64,000 nucleotides of DNA. Source: Sclerodactyla briareus. Lineage: Eukaryota; Echinodermata; Holothuroidea; Dendrochirotida; Sclerodactylidae. A program made the position numbers and the translations under genes. The stretch's first letter is position 1, and each line of letters starts with the position of its first letter. Location of the stretch: contig JAODTK010002010.1 in assembly GCA_026419785.1 (NCBI GenBank), forward strand, positions 1 through 64,000, given 5' to 3'. Shown here one piece after another: positions 24,151 to 35,350 of the stretch. Under the pieces are notes generated by a model, which did no database searches, was not told where the DNA came from, and saw nothing but the letters and a program-made list of their open reading frames with translations.

Positions 24151-27100
24151 GATTTTCATTCAAAGATTATACGGCCCAGACACGGGCGGAGCAAGGGGGT
24201 TTGTTTTTGGGTGTGTTTATTTTTGTTCAGCCGACCGATCTATAAACGATGACCGTATAGACGGGAAGGGTTTTGAGGGGAGGGATGTTCCCGTCCCGTT
24301 TGGAGAATTTTAGGGTTTTGAAACGTCCTTAGATGCAATCTGGTGCATCATATTTTGAGTACAAGTTTGACAGAGGAGAATTTCCTTCTCGATATTATTT
24401 TTATAGCAGTGGGCAGAAGAAGAATCGATTGGATAACGTAGCAAAATAGCATACCAGTACCTTCCTCATATTGGAAAGTAAGTATGATGATACAAATCGG
24501 ATTTTGGACTTGGGAACTCATAATAATGCTGAACATTGGTCAATTTTTATTAGGCTTAACTCGCATAGTGATTCCAACCGCCGCAATCAGTGGCGTAGGC
24601 AGGATTCAGGAGATGGGGCGTGGTGGTGGGGGGGGGGGGGGACTCATCAACGTTCTGGGGGAAAAAAAAAATGAGACTTCGAGCATCTCAAATGCAATTT
24701 GGAGCAACATGGGGGGACTCCTGTGGTTTGATTTCTACTGATAAATCCATACCTACCAGTTACTATTTTCTTGTCAACTATGAAACGCCATTGTCCAACC
24801 CTGGTTTTTTCTCTTCTTCGTACCTATATTTATGTCATGATCAGATACTGAGCATTCCACAGACGACACCGCTTCGGCTACTGTGCATGGTGTGATGTTC
24901 AAGCCCATACGACAGTGACTGTGTATTGACCGAGAGCTCAGCGACTCATTATTGTCACGATCTTTCGCCCATTTCCATGAGTCATGGGCTTGAAACATAA
25001 CACGGAGGTTGAGTCAACTCAGCCGGAAACATGTACAAATCGGATAACTTGATTACTAAGACCAGTGGCATTACCCTGGGCCGCGCTGCAACCCTCCGAC
25101 CGTGGGCGCGGTCTATATGGAAACCCTCAATTCCATTACTTTCAATGAGTTGCTGGCGATTCTGGCACTCATCTAGCTGATGTTAGCTATACTGGTGGCT
25201 GTGATGTTATCAGTTATTTGCCGACAGTTTTTCAACTATCAGGCGTCGGGTGTTGGATTGGTGAATGAGTTTATCAAATGGAGATACGGGAAAATCGGAA
25301 TAATCGATAAAGAAGCTTCCCATATTCGTCTTTCCTCTGTTCAGCTCAGTTTCCTTTTTCTTCCCCATCGCTTTTCCACCTTTCCTCCAGACTACCCTTC
25401 CCTCTTTTGCCGACAGACCCCAATTTGCCGACAGGGCAAAAAATCCCCCAAAATTATCACTTTTGGGCAATTCTATGAAATTCAGGCAATATTTGACTTA
25501 GCCTTTTTCACTTGGAATTCGAATCAGTCTTTTTGACAAACGCGTTCCCTAGCCGCATTTTCGATGCCGTGCACCCAACTTTCAACAAGTGGTCGCCCCC
25601 ATAAATAAATAAAAAAAAATCTCATATCCCGCCAGGTGGTAAACCAACACCCGTCGCCTCAACCCCCTTCACCTCAAGATAGCGATTTGTATGTTAGTTT
25701 GTTTGTTTATTTACCTAACTGGGCCCCCAGGAAATCGACAACGTCCAACAAAGCAACACACCAAGCTGAGTAAAGCCAGTCTTCGCCCAAACGATAGTAA
25801 CGAGAGTAAATTTCTGGCATTTTTTGTTGTTTGTTAGAACATCATATGTCTGCACAGGCACATCATGTCTGAACACTACCGGTAGACATACATAAACTAC
25901 CACGCGCGTAGGGCGCAAAAATTTCAAGAATGGGGCAGCAGAATTCACTCAATCTCGATAATTTAGGTAATTATATGCTATTTGTTCAAACACGGCTGCT
26001 CTCTGGATATGTCGGATACAGTGTCAGCGAAATAGAAGTCGGGCTCAAATATTGGGGTGGACAAACGCATTGCATCCCCCTCAACCAAAATATTGGGGGG
26101 ACGCCGTCCCCCCCCCCCGTCCCCCATAATCGCCGCCCTTGGGCCTAATATTTCTGTAATTCAGTGAACGAAATGTTCGATTGCGCAATCAAACACTCAC
26201 GTCGCACCGCGCCCATTGGACAAAGTGGACAAAGCGGCAGGTCTCACAGGCGTTTGTTCAGCTGGAAAACCATCGATTGGGTCATTCCAGGTGAATGGAG
26301 TGATGCGAGGCAAACGCCTGTTTCAAAAAGCTACCGCGAGGTGGGTCGAAGTTAGAGACATCCCTTGCGTTCCATAGTTACTAGAGGTAGACGCCCGGCC
26401 TCTTTAGGTAGCACCACTCCTAATAACTTGATGTACATCCGTCGAGTGTTCCTTTGAGACCCATTATGAGGATTTCTTCATGTCTGCTGGATCCTAGTTC
26501 TGCCGTAATCTGGAAGAGTACGGCATTCAAAGTTACAGATGATGTAAATTTGGGATGAATCTGCCAGGTTTTTCACAATTTTTCAGCTTCCCTGTGGCCA
26601 CAGTCAGAATGGGGTTTCCCCAAGTGCCAGAGTGTCCGAAACATGTCCGAAACAAAGCTGCTCCAGCTCAAAAATTCACTGGTCAAGGTTTGGTAAAATT
26701 AGAGGTGCCGACACAGAGCAGTTGTCAGCTACAAATGGTGGGTTTGTTGCATGCGCCTGGCGCATTTCCCCACTGGTCTCTACAGGGTGGTGAAGAGGTC
26801 CTGTTTAGTGGGTAAGTCAATGGGGGAGCCTAATGGGGGTGTGCACCCCCATATGATGTCTTGCTAGTTTCTTCTAGAATAACATACTTTTGAACTCGAA
26901 TTTCAATTCTGTGTCTGCATCAAGTACTATTTTGGGAAATAGAAAGATAATATCCGATTTTTTATCACTCTCTTGAATTTCGAACTCGACTAGAAGTGCT
27001 AAACAAAAACTCGAATGAAGTTCAGTCAAGAATCATAACAAGAATTGGCAAAACAACAATCCAGAAACCCGACGATCATTTACGCATACGACGGCTCAGG

Positions 27101-27274
27101 CCTCCGAATATCTGGCTGACACCAGCAAAACAGATCGAAAGACCATTTTCCATTATTCCTCGATTTATAAAGAGGTAATAATCATGTTATGTTTATTCTC
27201 ATTCATGTAAGTTCAAACAATGGCCTGAAATGGCATTTCAATGCACCCATCGCTGGACAAACAAGGGTACTGTA
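24151..27274. other. Flanking DNA, no gene recognised
   Basis: Only short overlapping ORFs on both strands. A G-run (24636-24650) and C/G-rich stretch at 26040-26150 sit in decayed repeat-like text. No exon with flanking splice sites could be argued. Confidence 0.4.
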
Positions 27275-27282
27275 CTCAGTAG
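27275..27282. other. hAT element 1 left target duplication
   Basis: CTCAGTAG here repeats exactly at 28690-28697. Eight-base duplications characterise hAT transposons. Confidence 0.8.
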
Positions 27283-28689
27283 TAGTTGTTGGGCTGAGAA
27301 CGCCAGTATCGGTTTTTTCCGATATCCGATATTATTTTGCCCCGTATCGGCCGATACCGATACCGATATGTTTTTTATACAGTATGTACATGATTTAAAA
27401 TGTTCCGATATACCCCCAGAATCGCATGATTGCTCGCCTGTTCTAACAATGAACCCAATATCGCATGCTTTATTGCTTGTTCTTTACTGTCAATCAGCGT
27501 ACGTTCCTGTTTCGATTCCGGAGTTTTAATTTGCTTTTAAATAAAGGATTGTGTATTTATTTTGTGCAAATAGCGAAGTCACAATGCCGTGCAGTGCGCA
27601 GACTAGCCTACCGTTGTTTTGCCTAAAGCCTTGCACACTATTATAAAGTTTGTATTAAAAATACCTCCGAATGTGAATGCATTGTTCACTCATGAAAACC
27701 TAAACAGGTAATTTTTCCATCTGCTCATTTAAGAGTTACGATAGTAACTTTTGGAATTGTATACGATAATTGAAACAACCAAAACAAGCCTGGAACTAAG
27801 TCCACGGGTGCACGAGAGCTCGTGGTAAACCCCCCCCCTGGGAATAAAGACACGTGCACACGTGGCCTGGAAAGCCCATTCGTAACTAACGTAGTTTCTG
27901 TCCCGTGTTTGTGTAGTGGAACTAATATACAATGAAATGAAACACGGGATTCTGATTGTAGTGAGTTGGGGGGGGGGGGGATGCTATGAATTCCCGAAAT
28001 ATAGCCTCTATCCTAAAGTTTATCACTGGCATGATGTGTTTTAAAAAATATTAAATTAAATCGCAGTCGTTCGTTTTATATTTAGGGTATAAATGATTTT
28101 TGACGGGGAATCATGCACTGGCGATTCGCCCAGTGATTTGTCAAGGGTCGGCAGTTAACTACGTACGTAGTCCGCGTGTGAGGGAGGGGCCGGCCGCTAT
28201 ACACTGTAGGCAGTTTATCGGCATAGTCACTGTAGTGTATAGTAACAGTATGTATATGTGTGCAGAGGTTGGTTGTTGCAGTCATATAAGCGCGGCACAC
28301 ATCAGTGATGAGGACTTAGTACCTTTTAGCGATTTTGTTTCAATCCAGAATGCGACTGTGTCATGTGGTGAAACCTGAAAAACTGAAGCTCGATGGGCCA
28401 TTTACAGAGTCACTTAAACTCCCCAGGGTGCAATGTTGGCTTTGGTATGCAGACAACAAAAACATTGGTTCAGTGAGAGATGCGATTTTTTAAATAAAAA
28501 CCCAATTAGGCTGTCATTCTGGAAATAAACCGAGCCACTGTTTGGAATAGTTTCGTGAACGGGGGCGCTGGGATGAATATCGGTAGGCCAATATCAGTAA
28601 GGATCACCATTTACCGATACCGGATATCAGGCCAATACAGCCAATATCGGCCGATACCGATACTGGTTACCGCTATCGGACCAACACTA
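27283..28689. mobile_element. Non-autonomous hAT-type transposon
   Basis: The left end TAGTTGTTGGGC and the right end, read inward as TAGTGTTGGTCCGATAGC, form imperfect terminal inverted repeats. They are followed on both sides by clusters of TATCGGTATCGGCCGATA-like palindromic motifs (27305-27370 and 28575-28680). The 8-bp duplication CTCAGTAG flanks it. At 1.4 kb, with no frame resembling a transposase, it would depend on an enzyme encoded elsewhere. The subterminal palindromes are likely transposase binding sites (inference). Confidence 0.8.
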
Positions 28690-28697
28690 CTCAGTAG

Positions 28698-29640
28698 TGG
28701 CAACTAGCACTGGCTAGTCCTTGCCCCGGTTCCTCCTTGGTACGGTACGCTTCACAACCTAACATAACAATAACAATGTGTGCTGAGGCACGAACTCACA
28801 GTCCTGGTTAAGGACTATCACTGGCTGTACTTGTAGGGCTCCCTTGCTTGGCCTAGTCCAAGTAGCTCTGCAGGTTGGAATGCACAATTAGGGCCTCCCA
28901 CTGCATTTACCCACTAAGATAGTTTATGACCATATTCATTCCCCTCCTGAGACCCGCAGAAGTTTTCACTTGGCATATCACACACACCGTTCGAAGCTAA
29001 CAAGCCGACTGGATCATGACCCTTCAATGCCCTTACCATACCATGACCATTTAATTTTTTAGCTCGGCCTAGAGCAGGTTGAATTAAGCAGGCCCGTTCG
29101 GAATTGTTGTAGCATTTAGGGGAAATCCCATTTTGACCAGGGGTACAAATCAGTTGGAAATTTTTGAAGATTGCCCCAGATTCGGTCTCCATATTTTCAC
29201 CACTATTTGCAACTTTTGACTGAGCTGAGTCGATCCCAAATAGTAGCAGAATGGGAATCCAAGCAATAGAAGGTAAACCCTTCAATTAGGCTAGTCCTAC
29301 CGAACTGAAATTAAGGGTCTTTTTTGTTGGCTGAAGGGGGGGAACACTCGGCGGATGTTGCCTCCTGCAGTCGTTGTGGCTAATGCGGATGAGTGCTGAA
29401 GACCCTTCCCACATCACGCATTTGGCAATACACAAAACGTGTGCAATATTTTTGTAGCCACATGATGTGGCTTCTTTAAAAAGATCAGCATTGGTAGAAT
29501 CTCTCCTGTAATTATTCTCTTCATGCTTAACCTGTGTGACTGATGTGCCAAAAACATAATGACTGATGGGACATTAATTTCCACATGAGCTTATTTGATT
29601 GTTCTATGTAGAGGCGGACCAAACTAATTCTCTCAATATT
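28698..29640. other. Region with one unassigned minus-strand ORF
   Basis: A 123-codon minus ORF (28914-29285) starts with a hydrophobic stretch (WIPILLLFGI) that could pass for a signal peptide. It has no recognisable domain and no neighbours supporting a gene. It may be decayed 5' LINE sequence. Nothing else is visible here. Confidence 0.3.
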
Positions 29641-30808
29641 TAATTGTTGTCCCCGATACTTTGTTATCATATGTGTGACATATCTGACTAAAATGTGCTA
29701 GTTCTTTCTCGCCTTTGCTCTGTTCCCCATAAACTTTTGAAAACAAAACTGTATTTCTTGGTGTTCTGAACAGGTTCTGTGTGTTGGGTGGATGACTTTC
29801 TTTCTGACATGGGAGCAGGCAGTATTGTGAATTGCACAAATCATCTCCTGATAAGGGTACATCTGGTGTCCCACATGGATCTGTCCTGGGGCCCATCGTC
29901 GCTCTGGCATATATTAATGATTTGATAGCTGTCTCTCTTCCTAAGTTGCGTTTGTTTGCTGATGACTGTGTGTGCTCTCAGGTCATTGAGATATTGTCTT
30001 GCCATCAACTTCAATCTAATATCACAAATTAGGGACGATGGGCCGGACAGATTGGGCATGAGATTTCAGCCTGTCATGTACGTTTATGTCTATTTCCATG
30101 AAACGGAATTCCACTCATTTTAATTATTCTCTGAATGAAGTTCAATTTACAAGAGTCGATGCATTAAATATTTGGGAATTTGGATACTCACGATCTGAAA
30201 AGGGGAAGACATATTCAGGGGTGTTGGCAAGGGGAACCAACAATTGTGGGGTTCTCTACGAAATATTTCTTTTTGTCCCAGGAATGTGAAGCTCACCGCG
30301 TACAAAGGTCTTCTCAGACCTGTGTTGGAATATGCGAGCACGTTTGCGGACCCAACCAAATATATGTGAAGATAGTAGTGAGGGATTCAGAGGAGAGCAG
30401 CAAGGTTTGTTGCGTTAGACTCTTCTAGAAAGCCTTGGCACCGTCACATTTTGCGTAATGACTCATCCAGTCCCGCTTGTTGGAGGGGAAACAAAACGAC
30501 TCATTCTTTTTGCCGAGGGAATTTATGGCCAGGCAGATATCCCAGTAAATGGCTCTGGTCCGGGGCGAGACGTCGGATATGCATGATATGGCCACTTATG
30601 TAAGGGGGATGGCTAGGACGAACTGTTATAAGTATAGTTTCTCGCCGAATACTATTCGTGACTGGCATAGTCTTTCTGCTTCTGTATATATGCAACTGGT
30701 GTCTCAGTGGGAGCCAATTGCTAGTAAGACTATTCGGGCCTAATTTGATTCCCGCCCTGATGATGATCTTGTTCATGACGTCAGAGTAGAAGCTTCACAC
30801 TACTCTGA
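29640..30808 (+). mobile_element. CR1/Jockey-like LINE remnant (reverse transcriptase 3' half)
   Basis: Frames on the plus strand give TSGVPHGSVLGP (29859-29894), the catalytic FADD (29955-29966), and GLLRPVLEYAS near 30308-30340. The C-terminal NCYKYSFSPNTIRDWHSL follows near 30620-30670. These are the standard order of blocks in non-LTR reverse transcriptases. The 5' part with endonuclease is missing, and 1-nt indels break the frame several times. A perfect 9-bp hairpin (30781-30789 with 30800-30808) may mark the 3' end. Confidence 0.75.
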
Positions 30809-30829
30809 TCATCATGTTGTAACTTGGGC

Positions 30830-33062
30830 AGGATTCAACTGGTGAAACCGCCTCCTGCTAAGGTCACACAACTTCCCGTGGTTCAGTAATTGGACCATGA
30901 TCGCCTCACATCTCTGCTTGCTGACCGTCTGGCAGATATTCCCCAAAGTGAAGACCCGGACGTTCTGGTTCCATACATTTCAAACAATCACAATCTTCTG
31001 TCTCGATGATGTTTGGTCCCTCTGTCACCAAAACTCATTATTACGCATAAGCTTCCCTTGTACAATGATACCGATCCAATCTGGAGAGGCGAATCCGCCG
31101 TCGTCTTGAGCGCCATGGGAGAAGACCGACCCGACGAAATGAAAATGTTTTCAGGCCAGAAAGATACTTTCTGTGAACTGATAACGAAGGCCAAAAGCTG
31201 AATACATACTTCCACGAAAAGTGTAAAATTCTTCTTCCATTCAAGACATGTATAAAACTGTCAATGTAATTCTTACAAGGGCTTTCAATCTGTCCTCCTG
31301 AGTGTAACTCGGACAGGGAGCTGCAGATAGTTTTCTTGGCTTTCTGCTCATTGAGAAAGTGAGACTATCCGTACGAACTTGCTGCCACGCGAGTTTACAC
31401 TTGATGCTGTTCATGTTCAGCGATCCTGCGATCGTGCCGGTGTTGGTATGTGTATTTTCAAGTTGCTCATCAGGAGGAGATCCAACAAATTAATTATGAA
31501 GCTCTCTAGCAAATCATCCCTTGGTACACCTGCCAATCAGGTTGGTTAAAGAAAACCTTCCAACACTCTTAACCCTCCTCACGAATTGTGAATTCTTCTC
31601 TTTCCTCCGGTACCTTCCCGTCCAGCTTGAAACAATCTATAATAACACCTATCATCAAGGGTAACTCGTTGGATCCGTAGCGCATGAAGAGTTACCGTCC
31701 TGTGGCTAATATCCCTTTCCTTATCCAAGGTGATAGAGAAGGCTGTGACATGCAAGTTACTGGACACGTGGATAGCAATAGTCTCGGAGGGCAGTTTCAA
31801 TCTGGCCTATAAGCAATCACAGTCACCTGAGACGCTCTACTAAAGTGCAAAAAACGATATCTCCACTCACTGGATAATGGCATAGGCTGTCTTAATTCTA
31901 CTACTTGACATGTATCAAGCCTTTGATACTGTGGATCACAACATTAATCTACATACGACTTTGAAAGACGTTTTGGGCTTAGTGGTGCCAGTTAGCTCAT
32001 GGTTCAGTATGTATTGATAATCGTCTCACCAGGTCTGTATCAGAGGTGACTTTTCTAGGGAACACCGACGACATCCTCTCTTCATCCTCAGGGCTCCATA
32101 TTCGTCCAGAGTTTCCTCAAACCCGTTATTACACATCCCCCTTGGGGAATCATTCGGGAAGTTTGGTCTAGCATTCCACGTTTATGCCTGATGACAATCC
32201 AGCTCTATGTCGCGTTTGCCCAGAAGTTTGAAGTTGGAATGTCAATCGGTGCTCGCTAGGTTAGCAACTTGTCTTACAAAGATCAACAGGGTGGATGGTG
32301 GGACATATGCTCCAGCGAAATCAGGAGAAAACTGATTTATTGTTTTTTGCAAAAACTATGTTTCTGCCACTTTATCGAATTTGAGTTAAACTTGGCAATG
32401 TGTGTATTCATCCTCTCCTTCTGTACAAAACCTAGGTGTTATTCTGGATGCTTCCCTGAACATGTCTAATCAGGTCAACTCCATATGTAAAATAGTTACT
32501 TCATTTTGAGAAATTTGTGGCCGCATACTCCCTTTATCACACGGAAGCTTGCCATCAGCTGTCAGAGGGTTGGTCATATCCCGCCTAGACTATTATCAAC
32601 TCTCTCCTACTGGTGCGCGTAAGACTGACTTGCAACGTATCCAGCGCTCCAAAATAAGGCTGCACGCTTGGTTTGCGTGTTGGGTGGGAACCGACCCTCT
32701 CGTCAGCCTCCTGCAAAAGTTACAACTGGCTGCCAGTTGAGAAAAGTGTCACATACAAAGTTGCTCTCAACGTTTTCAAATGTTTACATTCTCACGGTCT
32801 CCTGAGTATTTTTGTTCAAATAGGAGGGCTGGTCACTCCTCTTTCATGGTGGTGGCTCCTCGCTCTGGAACTCTCTTCCTTTAGACGGTCAGATAAGCAA
32901 GTTCAGTCCCTGTATTCAAAAGGGCGCTTAGACTTTCCTCTTCGTAACTCACTAATGTGTTTGTCTTTCTGTTTTCCCTCTTCCTTTCTTCCTTTTGTGA
33001 AGGCGCTCTGTTCGTCGTAGAGCGCCATATAAGTGCTCCGTAATAATAATAATACTAATATA
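30830..33062 (+). mobile_element. L2/CR1-like LINE remnant with complete 3' end
   Basis: Piecewise plus-strand frames show a linker segment (KLPLYND near 31048, TFCELITKAKS at about 31168-31200), PIIKGNSLDP near 31650, and SYRPVANIP near 31690. The palm motif MYQAFDTVDHN follows near 31910, a broken YADD near 32182, LGVILDASLNMS near 32431, and LPSAVRGLVISRLDYYQ near 32548. A C-terminal block with TYKVALNVFKCLHSHG lies near 32755-32800. The 3' end has a hairpin and a TAA tract. It is frame-broken and inactive. Confidence 0.8.
33002..33060 (+). repeat. LINE 3' hairpin plus TAA microsatellite
   Basis: GGCGCTCT (33002-33009) pairs perfectly with AGAGCGCC (33019-33026) across a 9-base loop. It is followed by AAGTGCTCCG and (TAA)n at 33041-33060. 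A stem-loop with a short tandem tail is the 3' signature recognised by the reverse transcriptase in this LINE group. Confidence 0.8.
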
Positions 33063-34560
33063 ATTTTGTATCTCGACGCTGTGTGTGCAAAAAATGTCCG
33101 CTTTTGGATGTGTACCGGAAGAAGGCGAGAAATCAAATTTTATCTGCTTGAATTTCTATTTTGCCTTTCTTATGCCACTTTTCAGTACTTTGCCCGCGTA
33201 GCTAGACCCCACAATGTTGCATGCGAGAGTCTTTTTGCGTAAAGGTCTATGTATGGTTTTCTACTAATGTGATATATTTTATTACCTCATACCAACCTTT
33301 GACCGGATGGAGAGAAGCAGCCCCGCCTCTGGCTTGAGGAATGATCCATTCACTATCTGAGCCTGCGTTGCACCTCATCCTAACTTAGTCCCCGTAGTAT
33401 CTTTTTCTTCCTGAATTTGCTAGAACACCGGAATAAACGGCCATCTCATATTTAGTTTCAGTTCTGTGCTTCAGCAGCAGTATTCAGAATTGCTGTATTC
33501 TTGGATTCACTGATATGTCGGTTCGCGTAGGCCAATGTGCCCTATGTTATTTGTTACACGGCCGGAGGTCCTATCACTACGCTTTTGCCATTGAATGACT
33601 CCCGTTTTGTGGAGGGTGTCTATTACATAAAAAAAATTCCCGTTGACTTTGTTCATGGATTAGGTTCTTGTTCGAGACAAGGCAGTACGGTATATTTTGC
33701 TATTGTGACACCGGCATTTTGTGTGTATGTCGGATCTGTGAATTCAACCCCAATGGCCATACTACTGTAAATACTTGATTATTATTGCTCATGAATTGGA
33801 TTTAACCTGTACCCTCCTAAGTTGAGAATCAGCCCACACCCACCACCTTGTTCCCGTTGCACACTTGTGCTTGTCCTCTATTTTGGCACGTTAATTCATT
33901 CCCCGTCACTGTCAAAGCTCCAACTGAGTTCCCCCCCCATTTCACTTTGAAGATGCTATATTTATAGTTCACGCAGTATTAACCTTGAACTTATCATTGG
34001 ACTATAACAGAATTGATGCAGCCATCTTTTGCTTGTTACGACTTAGATCGAGAGCACATTCCCTGAGGTTTGGGTCGGTCTAGATGCCAGTACCCTGTTC
34101 TGAGGGCCTCACACATTATATGTGTTGCACTTACAATCTATTTCACATAGATTCAACTCATCCCAGATAAGACCCTGCACCACCACCCTTGCACAAGCTG
34201 GGGCTCTACCATCATAAACCCCAAACTGGCCACCCCAATATGGCTCTTCTCTTCGCATTTTGCAGAACTTATATTGTCTAGCTGGATTTTGGTGTCATAT
34301 TTCGTTTCCAAAATTTTCACCTTCAAATGAGTCTATCGATCACAAAAAATGTTTTCATCCTGTTCCAAGGGATTTCAAGCATCTTTTGGGGTGGCCAGTT
34401 CAGGGTCTTATTGCCAGAAGCCCAGCTTGCACAAAGGGGGAGGTGCAGTGTCCTACCTGGAGTGAGTATTCATAGTACCAGATTCCCAAACCCGTGCTGT
34501 TTTTGTTTTTCTACGTTGCTCGTCACTGATTTGAATGGACCGAATCCCAACAAGCGTTTT
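33063..34560. other. No gene recognised
   Basis: Short ORFs only (33537-33770, 34260-34581). No splice-flanked conserved segment was found, although a 5' exon of the downstream gene should lie here or further left. Confidence 0.35.
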
Positions 34561-34569
34561 TTTCCCTTG

Positions 34570-34700
34570 GCATTGACTTAAGCTCATTTGGTAGAGCACA
34601 AGGGTCTAGGTCCACCATTGTATGTTTATCCTGTTGAGGGTCGATCAGCTTTTCTGGTGTGTCATCGAGCAAGGCACTTCAATTCGCTCCATCTCACCTA
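34570..34700 (+). repeat. Possible tRNA-derived SINE fragment
   Basis: TAAGCTCATTTGGTAGAGCA (34579-34598) resembles an RNA polymerase III A box, and GGTCTAGGTCCACC follows closely. The downstream GTGTCATCGAGCAAGGCACTT block resembles the body of animal SINEs. The spacing between boxes is shorter than in a tRNA, so it is degraded or misread. Confidence 0.35.
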
Positions 34701-35229
34701 GCAATAATCGTTGACCTATGGGTAGAGACAAGATTTTATGGTTTTCTAAATGCCAATTCCGTTTTGTGATCTGTTTTTTTCAAGTTCTCCTCCCTTTGTA
34801 CAATTGTAATAGGGTGGATTCAGCAAATTCCGTTTCTAATTCTACAAACAGAGAACTCTTGTCTCTACCTATGGGGAACCTGGGTGCACACTGCGGAATA
34901 GCAGCAACCTAAACTCCAGGATTGTCAGTCTAGGCTGTGATTGCTGTAATATCTGTGAAGTGTTGAATTGCTGCCTTGTCTCATTTTGTTAATAGTACAT
35001 GTTGTGTATATATTATCCACAGAAGTATTCTATGCCTGTTTAGAGACTCAGGCAACAAAAGAGGCGGACCTAGGCATATGGAACTGAATAAAAAGATAGT
35101 TATGACACTTGTTGGTGGGCTGTTAAAAAGTACCACTAATACCATACTGTATGCCTGTGTTGGTGTGCTGTTAAAGGTTACCTACTTTTATACTACCGTA
35201 ACATGTGAATTATAACTTATTCCTTCCAG

Positions 35230-35350
35230 TACCTCAGAAGTGGTACCTATGCAAGAGTAAGGGCAAGGTAGGCTTCCCGAGGCTGACCTACGCTGTGTGG
35301 AGGCACATTGCTTGCAACAAGCTCAACATCTCAGCAGATGAAGCACAGCT
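35230..35350 (+). CDS. TBCCD1: TBCCD1 exon (N-terminal, WRHIAC block)
   Basis: The acceptor AG is at 35228-35229 and the donor GTGAGT starts at 35351. The clean frame, starting after two carried bases, includes GFPRLTYAVWRHIACNKL, which corresponds to the PRL..STWRHIACGKL segment of vertebrate TBCCD1. The exon is 121 nt and ends with two bases of a split codon. No frame break. Confidence 0.85.

Noticed and set aside
28914-29285. Secreted protein gene with signal peptide
   Set aside because: The hydrophobic start is suggestive, but there is no domain, splice support or poly(A) context; kept only as an unassigned ORF.
34715-34875. Inverted repeat around GGTAGAGACAAG
   Set aside because: Only about 12 bases pair perfectly and no target duplication is seen.
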